Assembly (NCBI GenBank): GCA_036362985.1
Contig: JAYGXS010000003.1
Location: 1,846,460 to 1,910,459, forward strand
Direction of reading: 5' to 3'
Length of the DNA: 64,000 nt
Source of the DNA: Ligula intestinalis
Lineage: Eukaryota > Platyhelminthes > Cestoda > Diphyllobothriidea > Diphyllobothriidae
Shown here: positions 10,625 to 22,399 of the stretch, in pieces
Layout of the letters: every line of letters begins with the position of its first letter
Position numbering within the stretch: the first letter of the stretch is position 1
The notes under the pieces: generated by a model
Database searches by the model: none
What the model was told of the DNA's origin: nothing
The model's input: the letters and a program-made list of their open reading frames with translations, nothing else
Position numbers and translations under genes: made by a program

Positions 10625-11515
10625 ACGTTTTCACGTTCGACGGATCTGCTCTCCTGAAACTGTCGAATCAGAACTCCAACAGCTGTAGAACACGCTTCTT
10701 GAAAACGGATACCCAGAAAGGTTTATCTTCAAGAAAATTGACTTACGCACCAAGAAGCCTATTTTCCTAACCGAAGAAAAGAAAGACATATTCATAAGAC
10801 TACCTTTCTGAGGAGACGCAACCAGTGAGCAGGTAAGGCAAAGACTTAAGACTGTTATCACAAACACTTTCCGGGCAGCAAACTCACGCGTACTTTTCAC
10901 GAACTTTCCAATTTTATGATAAGGAAGTAAAAGCAGGCTCCAATCTAGGTCCATATCCATGTGTGTTTATTCCTCCTCTTGCTCCTGTGGAGCGGAGTAC
11001 ATCAACCGAACAACGAGGCGCCTGGAAAAGAGAATACGTGAACACGCAGTGGTCTGTTTGAGAAAAAGCGAAACTTAATCGACTTCAAGCTCCATTCTCG
11101 CTCACCTGGTTGAAACAAATCACCAAGTCGATACTAGTGAAGACCTTCAGGTTGTCTACTGGACACCAACCAACCTCTCCAGAGGCCTACACCAATGGGT
11201 GTTGGCAACAGCAGAAACAGTAGCTATACGCCTAATGAATCCAGTAATGTGCTGCCAGAAAACCCTTACACAAGCCTTGTCCCTCCCGTGACCGGCACCG
11301 ACGCCAGAAAACGAGAGCATATCACGCCAAGCCAAGAGTAGCGGTCGCCCAACCAACATGCCGATCATTTGCGCAGACTGAAAAAGTCCGCAATGGCCAA
11401 TTGGCGAACAACTCAGACATTATTGATTTTTGTCCATGTTTAAAATTTAATTGTTTGAAAAGTTAAGGCCCTGAAGAAGAGTTACCAAAAGGCATGTTTC
11501 GTCTGACAAATTAAT
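10625..11515 (+). mobile_element. Penelope-like element, group F, connector plus GIY-YIG endonuclease
   Basis: Reading across frameshifts and stops, the plus strand gives the reverse transcriptase-endonuclease connector (ETVESELQQL, LLENGYPERFIFKKI), a long linker (RQRLKTVITNTFRAANSRV), and the endonuclease (CVYSSSCSCGAEYINRTTRR, then EKRIREH, then LVETNHQVDTSEDLQVVYW). The CxCG and EYI.RT residues occupy the place of the YIG motif. Frame changes occur near 10690 and 10800, and there are stops near 10915 and 11075, so it is a pseudogene. Its 3' part forms the right arm of an inverted repeat with 10155-10605. Confidence 0.8.
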
Positions 11516-11859
11516 TTTTTAAGTTAACAATGGGAATATTTACTGAACTTAGATTAATTTACTATGAATGATAGGGCACTCTTCGATCTGGTTACGACAT
11601 ATGCTCTTCCCTTTATCCAGTCAGCTGCATGGCAACTTGCAATATACACCGAAGTAGAACCACCAAAGACAAATGGGTATGTGCGTTGCTACGACATAAC
11701 AGTAAGTTCGCCCATCGCCTAGATTTAGATCGCCAATTTCTTTCTTACTGCCTCACACAGTCGCTTCAGGGGGTACAGTTGTTCACTTTGATGTCACAAG
11801 GACCACTTTCGGAAAATACAAATCATGCTGGTAGGAGCCCCCAACCCTCACGCCGTCCT
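11516..11859. other. Unassigned sequence
   Basis: A 77-codon frame at 11629-11862 (+) shows no motif I recognise. No repeat relation was found within the window. Confidence 0.3.
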
Positions 11860-12345
11860 TGAGGCAGGATAACGAAGAGGAAACACGCGAGATCGCCGCT
11901 GACGAGCTTCTGGGGCCACGCAAGACAATGGCCACGAAAAGATGCATTAACGTAAACGCCTCTCCGAGGGTGCGACCGGTTACCTAAGGACTTGATGGCT
12001 GGAGGCAAGACGGCTGCCTGTAGAGGTCATTCGTGGAGAGCCAATAGGGAGCAATGACTACTGGCCCTTAAATATGCTGCTACCACTGCTGACGGCGGCA
12101 CTCTGTTGCTGGAGACGAGCTGCTGACGACCCGTGATTCTGCTATAGACTCGAAACGCACCCGCCAGATAGCTGGAACACTGTAGGCTGAGACGCCGACA
12201 GAACACAAGCTGCTATGGGACACAGAAGACAAGCAGCTGGACACACAAGAAACAGAGCTGATGTACTAGTAAAACTGACAGTAAAGTTCTATCTGATATC
12301 CTGTTCTGCCTTCTCTTCCTATCACCTAATTTGGGGACATAACTG
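11860..12345 (+). repeat. Possible LTR remnant
   Basis: This GC-richer block is unlike its flanks. It ends with GTTCTATCTGATATCC, then a pyrimidine stretch, and then AATTTGGGGACATAACTGG. That last word resembles the LTR/primer-binding-site junction of Gypsy-type retrotransposons. No gag or pol is adjacent and no second LTR is seen, so this is a weak call. It may be a solo LTR or an unrelated GC patch. Confidence 0.3.
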
Positions 12346-12819
12346 GTGTTGACACAGGAACACACAAGGCTCTAGCATAAGTGACACGGGTGAGGTCAAA
12401 CAAGGTTATAATACATGTCAACAATGCCGAGGGCCTTGAAAGGAGGTCTTGTAAAACAATAAAGTTGTACGCAGTGATGGCACCTCGTGGATGCTTATTG
12501 AGCAGAATGTGTCCATTAAACGAATCTGCTGAGCAGCAGTGCTAACCCACTTGCCTACAGAAAATAATGCTCGTTTTTTTCGGAGTGGCACCTCGTACTC
12601 GCCTTTGGCGTTATTCAGAAATGATGGCACGTTACAGGGTCCAAGATAGTCGCTGAACAACCACCTTTGGTTTCTTGAGGTCACATGAGAAAAAATGCAA
12701 CGTGAAATACACCTTTCATATCGAATACGTTAGAAGACGTCTAATTAACACGGTTATGTCGTTGCCTCACGTCTTTTTACAGTGCCTCGTAAATTACGGC
12801 TGATATTTCATGCAAACTC

Positions 12820-13345
12820 CCGATACTTGCGAAAGTTTGACAATCGTTCGCAAGCCGGCTTTAAATAGGGTTGTCATTTTTATTATCATGTAGTCTATTC
12901 GCAAAATATTTGACTCGCGGAAGTTAACCAGATTTTAAAGAGTTTCTTTCCGAAAAAAAAACAATTTTCCGCTCGAAAAATGTCTTCTTATGTAGTATGC
13001 ATTAAGCACATTTAGTTTGACTGCCCTAATACATTCAAATACATCAGATATAAAACACACGATAAAAAGAATTTTTTTGTACTCGGTAAGTAGCAACTGC
13101 CCACTTCTTTACAGGTTATGCTGAAAGGAAGGGGTATTTTGCTGTACCGAAAATATTTCGGAATTGCCGATTAGTTTTGAAACAAACCGATCGCTACAAC
13201 TGAATCAAAAGTTCCCAAACTGCGTGCCGTATACATTCTGTATAGCGAAAAGTACGTTTCTCGCCAAGGGTCTCTTAAAGAAGTCACATAGTTCTCATAA
13301 AATTTGCAATCTCTGTGCATCATGCTCTTAATATTGAAGGCAGTA
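12820..13345 (+). repeat. Foldback-type element, partial copy
   Basis: The end of this block (AAACTGCGTGCCGTATACATTC, then a GTCACATAGTTCTCA stretch) matches the central part of the foldback family, and its beginning (near CTTGCGAAAGTTTGAC and ATTATCATGTAGTCTATTC) matches the left arm. The right arm is missing. 12346-12819 to its left has no recognised content. Confidence 0.45.
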
Positions 13346-13659
13346 TTTATAAATCGTCGGATACGATTGATAAAAACTTTCCATAAAAGGTTCCCCCTTA
13401 GAAAGTGCTTTGATTAGATATTCGGCTGACGAACTTCTGCGTATTTTAACTTTTTCCAACATAATGTCACGAAAACATTTGAGAATTTTGACAATTCCTT
13501 TAAGTCTTCTGAAGATAAACGGTTCAATTTGACTGGAGATAAAATAACTTCGTTTTCTCTTTATAACAGATAATTTTTTTCGCATAAGTGGATAAATTCT
13601 AATTTCTGATATAATCTTGCGAATAAAAAAACTAGCCCAATACATTGCCATTTTTTGAA

Positions 13660-14290
13660 ATGCTGATGATTTTTCGGTCTGTTCCGTTTCTTAATAACGC
13701 AAAAGGGGAATAAAAAGTACAAAAAACTACATATCCACACGACTTACATTCCATAAGGCCTTCCCTATCTTAAATTTGCGTTAAGATATTCAACATTTCG
13801 CAAATGTGCAAGGACATTTGTGCATTTTAACAAACCTCCTTACTTTATTGGTTTCTGTTATTGCATTTTGTGCAACAAAAACTTCATAGGATAGCTAAAA
13901 TAATCTTTAAAATACAAATCTCAAATATTACTGAAAATAAATGCGCTTCCTTCAATTTGGCTTCACTTGAATCTGAAAGATTTTCGAAAAACTTTTCCAA
14001 TTCTGGAAGGGATATATTTGTTACCAATTTTACTTATTTTGGAGTTCCTTCATAGTATAATCAACATTAAAGTGCAGTTTGGTTCTCTCTTTCGTAAAAG
14101 GCATAGAAAATTCCTTCGATATGAGACTTCTCCCGATTTCCCCAAAATTAATGGACATTTCTCTTAATAAACTTAACTAAAATGACGGCTTTTGCAGAAT
14201 TCAATAAACTGAATGAATCAAAACATTATTTTTAAATAAACGCTAAAATACCTAATCTTATTTCATCATGATGGTTGCATGGTCTTTGGT
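13660..14290 (+). repeat. Dispersed repeat R2, copy 1
   Basis: It aligns in the same orientation with 60900-61420. Shared words include CGTTTCTTAATAACGC, AAGGGATATATTT..AC, and TTTTACTTATTTTGGA.TT. It is AT-rich, diverged and of unknown class. The short frames inside (13861-14055, 13967-14167) are not conserved in the other copy and are not called. Confidence 0.5.
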
Positions 14291-16089
14291 GGCTACTGTA
14301 TTTTGTCAGCTTAATATATAATTTAAGTGGTTTTGTTAAGAAGTAACTTATCATAGGCAGTTTTCTTATTAAGAGTAGAAAAAAAGATATTTGGGATCTG
14401 TAACAGAGGTTCTGATTGCTCGAAATGTTTTTCTGTTTAGAAAATGTTTAATATGGCCCACACAGCCATATCCAAAGAAATAATATTAAAACGCATTTTT
14501 GCAGTAAATGCTTTAAATGAGTATTTTAGATTGGAAATTTTGACACGTACGCCGAACATAATTTATGTTTATACCAAATTTAAAAAACAGAAAAATCGTC
14601 AAAACGTTATAAGAATTCAAAGGTCAATTTTTATAAGTAACTTTATTAAAATAACCACACTTTATTAAAAAAATTAACAGATGAAAAGTTATTTTGGTAT
14701 AAAGAAACCATAGCGCTATTAATGTAACTAACGGAAAGATTTAATTTTATTGTCCTAACTTTGTTCTATTTTTTATGTCTCGGGATCTTAAGTTTTATTA
14801 TGAAATATGATTTTTCTTAAAAAGCAATTGTTACTTCTTATAGTTTTATCAACAACACATTTTCCTTAGGCCTTTTGGTATAATTTATAATTTTTCTAGC
14901 ATTTCCTGATGGCTGTTTATTAGTGGTTATCAATCTCAACGGCTTTTTACACGACTTTCTTGTACAGTAGATTATCGCTGATATGTGGAAATACAATATT
15001 ATAATGCAAGCAGTCATAGTAAGTAGAAATCAAAATTCATTGCCTTCTTCAATCATGAAATTTCATATTGAGGTCGTTCTTAAGTAGGCTTTATAAAAGT
15101 GTCCTGGTTAAATTAACCAATATTTTTAAAGAGAGACTTTTAGATCCCACAGCGTCAATATCAGAAGATAACCTTAACTCATCGAAATAAAAACAACTTC
15201 TCTCTATCTGTACCCAACTAAGAGTAGGCAGATATTTCTAACAGAACTAAATATTTGGTAAAAAAACACGATTGCTGTCAATAAATTCGCGTCTGAGTTC
15301 TGCAAGCTTATACGTTGAAGCTATTAATTTAAACATGCAAGGGATTAGAGAAGTCGGAATGCGTTTATTGCGCACGTAGTAGTAGCGAAGATGATAATTA
15401 GTGACAGTAATTATCGCCTACTCAGTAAATGAGGGATATTGTATATGGGCGGATAGAAGAGTAGGATGTCAGTGGCGAGGAAAAGAAGTCACAGGAAAGT
15501 GCATGTGTCCTAAGGCTTATCGTTTTTTGGAAGAATGCAAGCAGCACAAATGTAAACGACAAAAAAATTCCTTTTTACAAAATGGTTATGAATATTTTTT
15601 AAGATGTCAGCCGGTGGTCGGTATTTTTTGACTACTAACTAGCCATGGCTAATAAGCTTAACTATAAAATTAACCAAAAAGCGAACACTTAGTATTCTGA
15701 GTACTTTCATGATATCAAGGTATGAAGGATTTCATTAAGAGGTCTCATCGAAATCTCGGGAAAAAATTGATGAAGTAGAAACTTCTTGCCAGGAAATTCC
15801 TGTTCAAAGTATGTTTTGAATTATAACTTAATTACTGACAACCAAAACCGAATCGTGGGCTAGATGAACGGTAGCGCATCGAAAGGACCACGTCAGGAGC
15901 TAAAAATCAACAAGTAATATAGATTTTGTCGCTCTTGATTCCGTCAGAGCATTAGACGCTTTTAAATAAACGTCTTCAGAGGCCTTTGAAGGCTCAAGCA
16001 CTGGTTTGCATATCAACGGTCATACTTTATCTGATTTTGGTCAATTCTATTAAGGACAAAGAAGTTGGATAATTCTATGGAACTTGGAA
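14291..16089. other. Unassigned AT-rich sequence
   Basis: There are no supported genes. The frame at 15401-15631 (+, 76 codons) is cysteine- and lysine-rich (six cysteines between residues 13 and 51), but has no family signature that I recognise and no splice context that I can judge. Confidence 0.3.
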
Positions 16090-16690
16090 TCTAGGCCAAC
16101 TGCAAAGATGATGTCACTCCGTGACCAGTGTATGCGTAACGGTTATCCAAAACTGATGCCTACGCGTTCGGTCCTGGAGGACCCAAACGGAAGAACCGCC
16201 GAGGACATGACACTCTCTGCCATATATCAAGGACGTCTTAGAAGCAAATGAGCATATCGCTGTGGGACTATGTGTTGGAATTGCAGACAACTCCAAAGCT
16301 ACCATCCGCGGCAGGGGGATAAAATAAAAGATTTACAATCTGAAGTAGTGTATCGCATTCAATGCTTAAGATGTCCTTGTCATTACACAGGCCAAATTGA
16401 ACGCATGCTCGAATCGTCCATACGTGAACACAAGTTGGCCATGCGACAAGCCGACAAATATTCACAAGTTGCAGCTCACACCCTATTAAACAGACCATGA
16501 GTTCAACTCGCGGCTCCTCAAGGTACTCGCCCACGCCGGAAACAAGACGAGCAGACAATTGATCAAGGCCTGGTCCACTGATGTGAATTCAGTCAATTAA
16601 TGTGTCGAATTGGCACCGGCGTTCAGAGCCCTGCGCAATAATGTACAATTAGTGCCAGACGTCCGGCACAGTTTATTGAAACTGCATCCT
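16090..16690 (+). mobile_element. Penelope-like element, group E, 3' fragment (endonuclease)
   Basis: The plus strand starts in the connector (LRDQCMRNGYP at about 16110). It continues with the endonuclease: EVVYRIQCLRCPCHYTGQIE, then SIREHKLAMRQADKYSQVAA, and after a frame change near 16497 HEFNSRLLKVLAHAGNKTSRQ with a SVN-type C-terminal motif. This parallels the better preserved group E copy at 49.5-51.5 kb (GAIYHV, CFCHYTGQTGRR, GHEFDFSKTRI). VVYRI stands for the GIY strand and HYTG for the YIG strand. The reverse transcriptase is absent. Confidence 0.8.
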
Positions 16691-16804
16691 CTATAACTGT
16701 CCCATTTTCGTTGCTGACACCCTGATTAAATCAGAAGGAATAGCAGCAACTGGTAATTAGTCCATAAACATTTGCCTTACTTGTAAGAAACATTTACGTA
16801 GCTA

Positions 16805-17320
16805 CTGCCTACGTGCAAAAACTAACTCCTTTCCGCCTATCGAGAATATTTGGCAGGTTGTGCGCTAATCACTTGATGGTAGACGTGCGGGCCATGATCT
16901 GCTGAACTTATATCTCCCGTACAGAATTTGGGTGTGATGATTGCCCAGCAATAGGGCTCCCTGGCGCGAGTACTAGACAACAAATTTGCCTGTGCGTTCA
17001 TCGAGGGGCCATTTGCTTCACCTAAGCTGAGGCTCAGCACTGCGTATATTTTTGTGCAGATCATTGCACTTTTTTGTGTACTGGGGACGGTAAACCACGA
17101 CTTCAGAAAATCGCGGATCACACGATCGTCACTTTGCGCGGGAATATCGGCCTCATTAAATAGGAACGTCTCGTCGATTGACCTTCGAATTGAGCTATTG
17201 GCGTCATTTTTCCGCACTGCTTTCGGGTGTACGACAATTCTCGTCATGTGAAGTCTTCCGGCTGCTACTGCAATAAATTCCCTGTGCCAAGACATTGCCG
17301 TCTCTATATGGGTGATCACG
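16805..17320 (-). pseudogene. Penelope-like element, group A, endonuclease C-terminus
   Basis: The 160-codon minus-strand frame begins inside the element (LHMTRIVVHPKAVRKNDANS). It then follows the group A C-terminal order: a FLFNEADI segment equivalent to FKFDEAEI, RVIRDFLKSWFT equivalent to RVSRELLESWFT, and an end VYHQVISAQ.AKYSR that matches HYQVISAKFGNYPR at 30.7 kb. The upstream YVGETGR core is missing. The long uninterrupted frame is notable for such a diverged copy, but it contains only the non-catalytic tail. Confidence 0.75.
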
Positions 17321-17639
17321 CTGTAACCGCAGTTACACAGAAAAATTTGTCGATCAAATTATGTGAGTAAATGCATACGAAAGGTTCAATTAGTTTCTCC
17401 GGCGTCCTTTGAAGCAAACCTTGACCATCTCAGGCAATCAAAAATAGAGGACTAAATTCATTTGTTGGATTGCAAAAAAATATCCTGCATCAAACAAACC
17501 ACTCTTTTGAGACGATAAGTTTCTTTTATTGGTTCATATTGATCAAACATGCATATAACAAACAAGACAAGATTAAAGATGCGTTTCGCCTTAAGTTAAT
17601 ATAATCAATTTGTAAGAAGCCCGCAGAAGAGGTTTTTTC

Positions 17640-19085
17640 CTCTGAAAACAGACGGTGTTATCTTAAATCTATCAGACATTAAACAAAACAAGTTGCAAGC
17701 AGAAGCCTTTTCATTAGGAGTCGATTTCTGTGTGCAAAATAAAAGAATTTATCCAGTCGAATTTGAAGCCCAATTTGAAGACCTGAACTCTCAAGAATCG
17801 GATTTAATACACAGATCCACTGATAACTTGGGATGCTGCAAGCCAAATTGGTGGAGATGGAATAGCAGTACGGAAGAGCTCGAATTTCACAAAAACACCC
17901 TTTACTAAGGAAAATATGCTGGCTCTATCCAAGTTAAAACATCAAAAAGTAATAGATATTTCTTAAACGGGGTAAAAGCATGGTGTTGTCACTCTCAATC
18001 CTAAGGATTATACTGATAACATGAAAGATATATTAGATGATTCGAGTAAATTTCGTCAAGAAACACAAAGCAAAGAAGAAACTAAGGCATTGGAAAGGAA
18101 ATGAAAAGAACAGTTATTGCATTATTTGAGTTTGTGCTAATTCAATGAAAACGAAAGTCAGTATGCACTCCCTTACAGAAAACGGGAAAAATCTGTTAGA
18201 TGGATACATTGGGGGCTAAAATAACTAACGTCAAAGAAACTTAACTCAAGCGTGGATACCCAGCACGGCTTATAAAAATATGAAAAAAACCATCATGGCC
18301 AACAATGATGGAACCGTCAGTTTCCAAAAAAGTACATTTTTATATCTGTGCCCTTAAAGGACGACAAAATTTTTAATACCATCAGGAGACGAATACTTAA
18401 TGCCATTGAAAGGACATATTATGCTGCTGAACTTATAATTTGCAATCCAACCAAGCAATTACCAATTCCTCGTGCGAAGGATGGATTACCGATGCACACC
18501 ACTTAAAACTGTCTTTAGGAATTAACATGCACTTGCGGATGCAAATAGATAGGGCGAGCGCAAGGGCAATTGGCCACCAGATCCAAGGAGCACTTACCCA
18601 GCAGGTTGGCAAAGCAAGAAAACAGAGCTCCCCGCTCATCGATTATTGCACAACTGGTAGATGCAGGCCATTCTTTGGACTCTAAGACCTCTTTCCGAGT
18701 ACTTGTTTGGGCACGAACAAAACGTACCTTAGTATACCTGGAGGAATCCTTCAAACGGTGGTCCAAACCCGACCTATGTAAACAGCTGGAACATTGAGTG
18801 TATGTAACGCTGCCGTGGTAACACCGGCTCCATCTTTACACGTTTCTCTTCCCCTCGTGTTGCCTTAGACGTTCTTTTCTCCAGCTTTTACTGTCCACAG
18901 CGTTTTAACTTTCTTATTTTATAGATTGCTTCTTGGCCAGTTCCTGTGACCTTGATGTTTTGTATCAGTTTTTCTGTATCAATTTAGTTTTTTATTTTCG
19001 CTGAAATTATTCACGTTATGCAACCAGAGGACGCAACTGATGACCACTCTTGAAATGAATCGATCTAATACGTTTTGCTGTTTAC
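17640..19085 (+). mobile_element. Penelope-like element, group C, internally deleted
   Basis: The 5' part encodes the N-terminal domain of PLE reverse transcriptase (LQAEAFSLGVDFCVQNKRIY, then FEAQFEDLNSQ, then a ALSKLKHQKVIDIS segment and VVTLNPKDYTDNMKDILDD). At about 18220-18240 the reading jumps to the post-catalytic connector (RGYPARLIKKYEK). It then runs through the linker (ILNAIERTYYAAELIICNPT) into the endonuclease remnant, with HL.SRLAKQENRAPRSSII and LVDAGHSLDSKTSFRVLVW, and ends CKQLEH at 18797. Motifs A, B and C with the catalytic aspartates are deleted. The 3' tail to 19085 includes a ribozyme-like CTGATGA..GAAA motif. Confidence 0.8.
19033..19062 (+). ncRNA. Hammerhead-like core in PLE-C 3' tail
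   Basis: CTGATGA is followed after eight bases by GAAA. Stem II would be very short and no GTC follows, so catalysis is unlikely. Its position, about 240 bases after the endonuclease stop, matches the ribozyme module of other groups. Confidence 0.3.
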
Positions 19086-19194
19086 ATAATCTTTAAAATT
19101 GCGCCAGGAAAAGACGCTTAATGTTGCCAATTCCCCCTCAAGGAGATTGCACAAAATGAATGGCATTCCCGGAAAAGATAACCCCCAGGCTGCA

Positions 19195-19265
19195 CAACTC
19201 CTGATATTCGAACATGCAACCAGTTGGTTAGAGGTCGAATCCCCTTACCACTAAGCGACAGACTT
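19195..19265 (-). repeat. tRNA-like SINE head, second type
   Basis: The minus strand has an A-box-like TCGCTTAGTGGTAAGGG, a middle arm with GACCTCTAACCAACTGG, and a B-box-like GCATGTTCGAATATC. The spacing is right for a tRNA-derived polymerase III promoter. The B box is mutated and the acceptor stem is not clear, so it is likely a SINE head or tRNA pseudogene. Confidence 0.5.
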
Positions 19266-20224
19266 GTTGTCCCAACGGAAGACGGGCGCGTTTCTAAATC
19301 GCATTACGCGACATCCTCGTAACTGAGCCCCAAGTCAATAAGAGACGCTGACGTCACCAAACGCTCCCCATCGGGCCTAAAATGTCCTTCTTAGTCAATT
19401 CAATTCGTCATGGCTCGCATGGATCAAGTAATATTGTTTGCACAAGTTGCACCTTTCGCACGTGAACACCTGCCAGCAGTGTTTATGAAATTTGAGCAGT
19501 GCAACCCCACTAACCTATTCTGGGTCTCACCGAATTACTCAAAATGCCTAGCACGGTGCATATTAGCAGGAGTAAAAGGCGCCAAAGTCAGGTAACGTAC
19601 GAAACCTTTTACACACACAAAACCTCTTCTGGCAGATCCAAAATCACCACTAATTCTCTGCACCACTCGCGTCTTCTTGCTGCCGAAACCGGTTAGCATT
19701 TTAATCCACAACTCGCCTACCCTTGATCTGATGAGGTTATACTGCCTGCCCTTACATTTCGATGACTCTACTTACTTACATGTCTGAATTAATAATGTGG
19801 GCATATCAATAAGAGGGCTTGTGGTGGTCGCTGCTGCCCGACACCTACCTAACTCGACGTCGCAGACGATGTCACTCGGAGCATAGGACCCCGCGCAAAA
19901 GCAGTTTTTCGCGTGCTTTGGGTCATTTGCAAACTGACGCGCTCCTCACTGCTAGCAAACGCACAATCCTTGCCTTTCTGCCATGAACCAATCCGTCCAG
20001 TGATTAGACTAACCTCAATCCATCTGGACAAAGACCTCAAAGGGGTGGCTGCTACTTGACATCACTTCGGGCTTAGCCTTCCCCGTGAATAGAGATGCGC
20101 TCCGAATGTGAAATCTAGTACAAATTATTCTAAATTCTGTCTGTACAGAATACACTCTTCCTACTTCTCTGGCCTTCCTAAGACGTCTCTCCTCGCCTAA
20201 GGAACCGGGCCTGGAATATCGCAA

Positions 20225-20275
20225 CTGTTACGGTTAAACCTAAGTGGCATTACCACCAAGCGATAGGCATGCGAG
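20225..20275 (-). repeat. tRNA-like SINE fragment, second type
   Basis: The minus strand reads CTATCGCTTGGTGGTAATGCC, in pieces, which repeats the A-box region of 19195-19265. No B box is visible. The flanks 19270-20220 and 20290-21429 contain no supported feature. The 174-codon frame at 21021-21545 is cysteine- and serine-rich and overlaps a dispersed repeat, so it is not called. Confidence 0.35.
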
Positions 20276-21429
20276 AGCTTAAAAAACGCAGACCCTAGTT
20301 AATAAAACCAATTTTCGTTAAAACCTTTGGCTAAACTTAAACACATAACTAAAGCTAGAACTCGGACTCATAACCAGGTTTTTGTTTTGTTTTCAGAAAT
20401 AAGACTACCTTTCCTCTGCGCCAATTAATAAGCTTTATGGAATTGTATTTTACGATTTTTGCATTACTATTTTCTTCCTGTCAATGCTGGTTACCTATTT
20501 TATAGCCAGATTTAGGGAGTTTCTTAAAGGCACTCTCAAAAACAGCAATTAAAAATTTCACTATTTGAAAATTTTCCTTGTTTATAATATTTCGGGTAAC
20601 GTGTACTTAAAAGTAATAATACCTTAACGGTAAATTTAGTGACCTTACTAGCTCTTCTTACCTCTTAATGGATAAATAACGTTAGAAATTAATGAAATCT
20701 TCAAAATCTTCGATTTTTTTCACGAGAAGTTTATGAAACAGTGTTCCAGTAAATGCAGCCCTATTTGTGGGATAATCCAATTGACAACGCAAAGTTCTCA
20801 GTGCCAACTGAAAAATAATTTGGGATAAGAGTAACAAAACAGAAGAAAAAGAAGAACCGAGGTAACCAAAACATACGTGAATTTTCTTAAGGCCAAATTA
20901 ATTTCCATGTTTACTTCAAGTATCATCTTAAAAATAGATTCGAAAAAGTGCTCATTTTGGCGCGGAATCTTTAGTAAAACATTCAATCCAGGTCCAAGCT
21001 GATTCTTAAAGGTCGCAATTATGGACGTAATAAAACGGTTATTACTTTGTTTACCGTCCTTCCAAATCTTTTTGTTCTGCGCTACCGCTTCTGCTGTTTT
21101 GTATAAAAGTCTTTGCTGCCCTGTCTTAAGTTTGCAAAATCTTTTATCTTGCGGGAACAGTAAAGCATCTTCTAAGTTATTGGTTGCAGAAGCAATGCCT
21201 GAATTTGGGTCATGTGGTCCCTATGTGCGTCGGTGTTCAAACACTTTGCCAGTCCCTAATCTCAGCGACTCAAAGCACTGTAGCTGCTGCTCCTACTACT
21301 TCCAAGAATTCCCCGCGCAAAATAAATCCTCCGAAGAGACACGGCTTCTGCTGCTGTCTGTTTGCTTCTCTTGTCGCGAAACATTTATCGCCTCTTTGCA
21401 GGCGCGACCAGTTCCTCCTCCCCAGCCTC

Positions 21430-21910
21430 CAACAGCAGTCAGCTGCTTTATGCTTTCAACACGCATGCCGACAAAAAGACTCATCCTAGGAGGAGAAGGG
21501 GCTATTAAGGAGGGTGTTCTAAACATAGTCGGCGTCGTTGGGTGAACAAAACAGGAGAGGCAATGTATACAGACAGAGGGATTGACCGACACTGCTAGGG
21601 GAGAAAGTAACAGGCAGGCGACTTGCACTTTAGCTATTTGGCAAGGACCTTCTGAGTCCAAAAGTATTGTTTATGACTGTATATGTGATCCTAGATTAAG
21701 GAGTTGGCCGAAGGTTTCAAGAATGGACTCCAAAGTTCGTAGAAGCGACGCGGAAAAAAGAGAAACTACTCAGGCAACAGAACTTTTGATACGTGTTTTA
21801 GATTTGAAAAGAGTTCCGGCGTAAGGTTATACTAATAATAAGTATCGTCGGACATAACGCTATCAAATACTTTAGTCGCGGGCGAGTGCCGACTTGAAAA
21901 TGGGCATTTT
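21430..21910 (+). repeat. Dispersed repeat R3, contiguous copy
   Basis: The left half (21430-21670) matches 22680-22970: ATGCCGACAAAAAGACT, TATTAAGGAGGGTGTT, GTCGTTGGG.GAAC. The right half (21670-21910) matches 24420-24690: ATCCTAGA.TTAAGG, AAAAGAGTTCC, TATACTAATAATAAGTAT. The halves are adjacent here but 1.45 kb apart in the second copy. The class is unknown. Short frames in it (such as 21582-21824) are not conserved between copies. Confidence 0.6.
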
Positions 21911-22399
21911 TTCGGCCGTCTTAAAATTACCATTTAAGTAGTACACATTCGTGTCAATTTTATGTTAAAATTAAGTTCGGGATTTATGGACGGGAATATG
22001 ACAACTGATGTGGTATGAAAAGTACCGAAGTATTAAAAGTCCGATTTGTCCACGCATTATGTTCAGTGCTAATAAGCGACACGCTGCACACTCTGTCTTA
22101 TAGAAATCAAAGATTTCTGTGCCCTATTTGGAAAAAATCATGTAGCGCTTATGAAACCCTGCCAAATATTAGAACCGGGCTACATAGTTTGTAAGCAGCG
22201 TTAACAGACCGGTGGATACGACATATAACGAAAAGAAATTTCAAAATCTTAAACCATTTTAAAATTCTAAGAATATTTTTGAAAGTCATCCATTTATATT
22301 GATGTGGATTTTTCGATGAAATAATTCCAAAATAATTATAAAAAAATACAAAAACCATATCTCTATCAAAAATGGAAAATTTGGTCTGAAATTATTTAG

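Noticed and set aside
16268..16558. 96-codon minus-strand frame
   Set aside because: Shadow of the plus-strand PLE-E endonuclease, which has recognisable motifs.
21021..21545. 174-codon frame with a hydrophobic N-terminus, possible secreted protein
   Set aside because: Its right quarter is dispersed repeat R3 and is not conserved in frame in the other copy. Composition is low-complexity (Ser, Cys, Leu), with no known domain.
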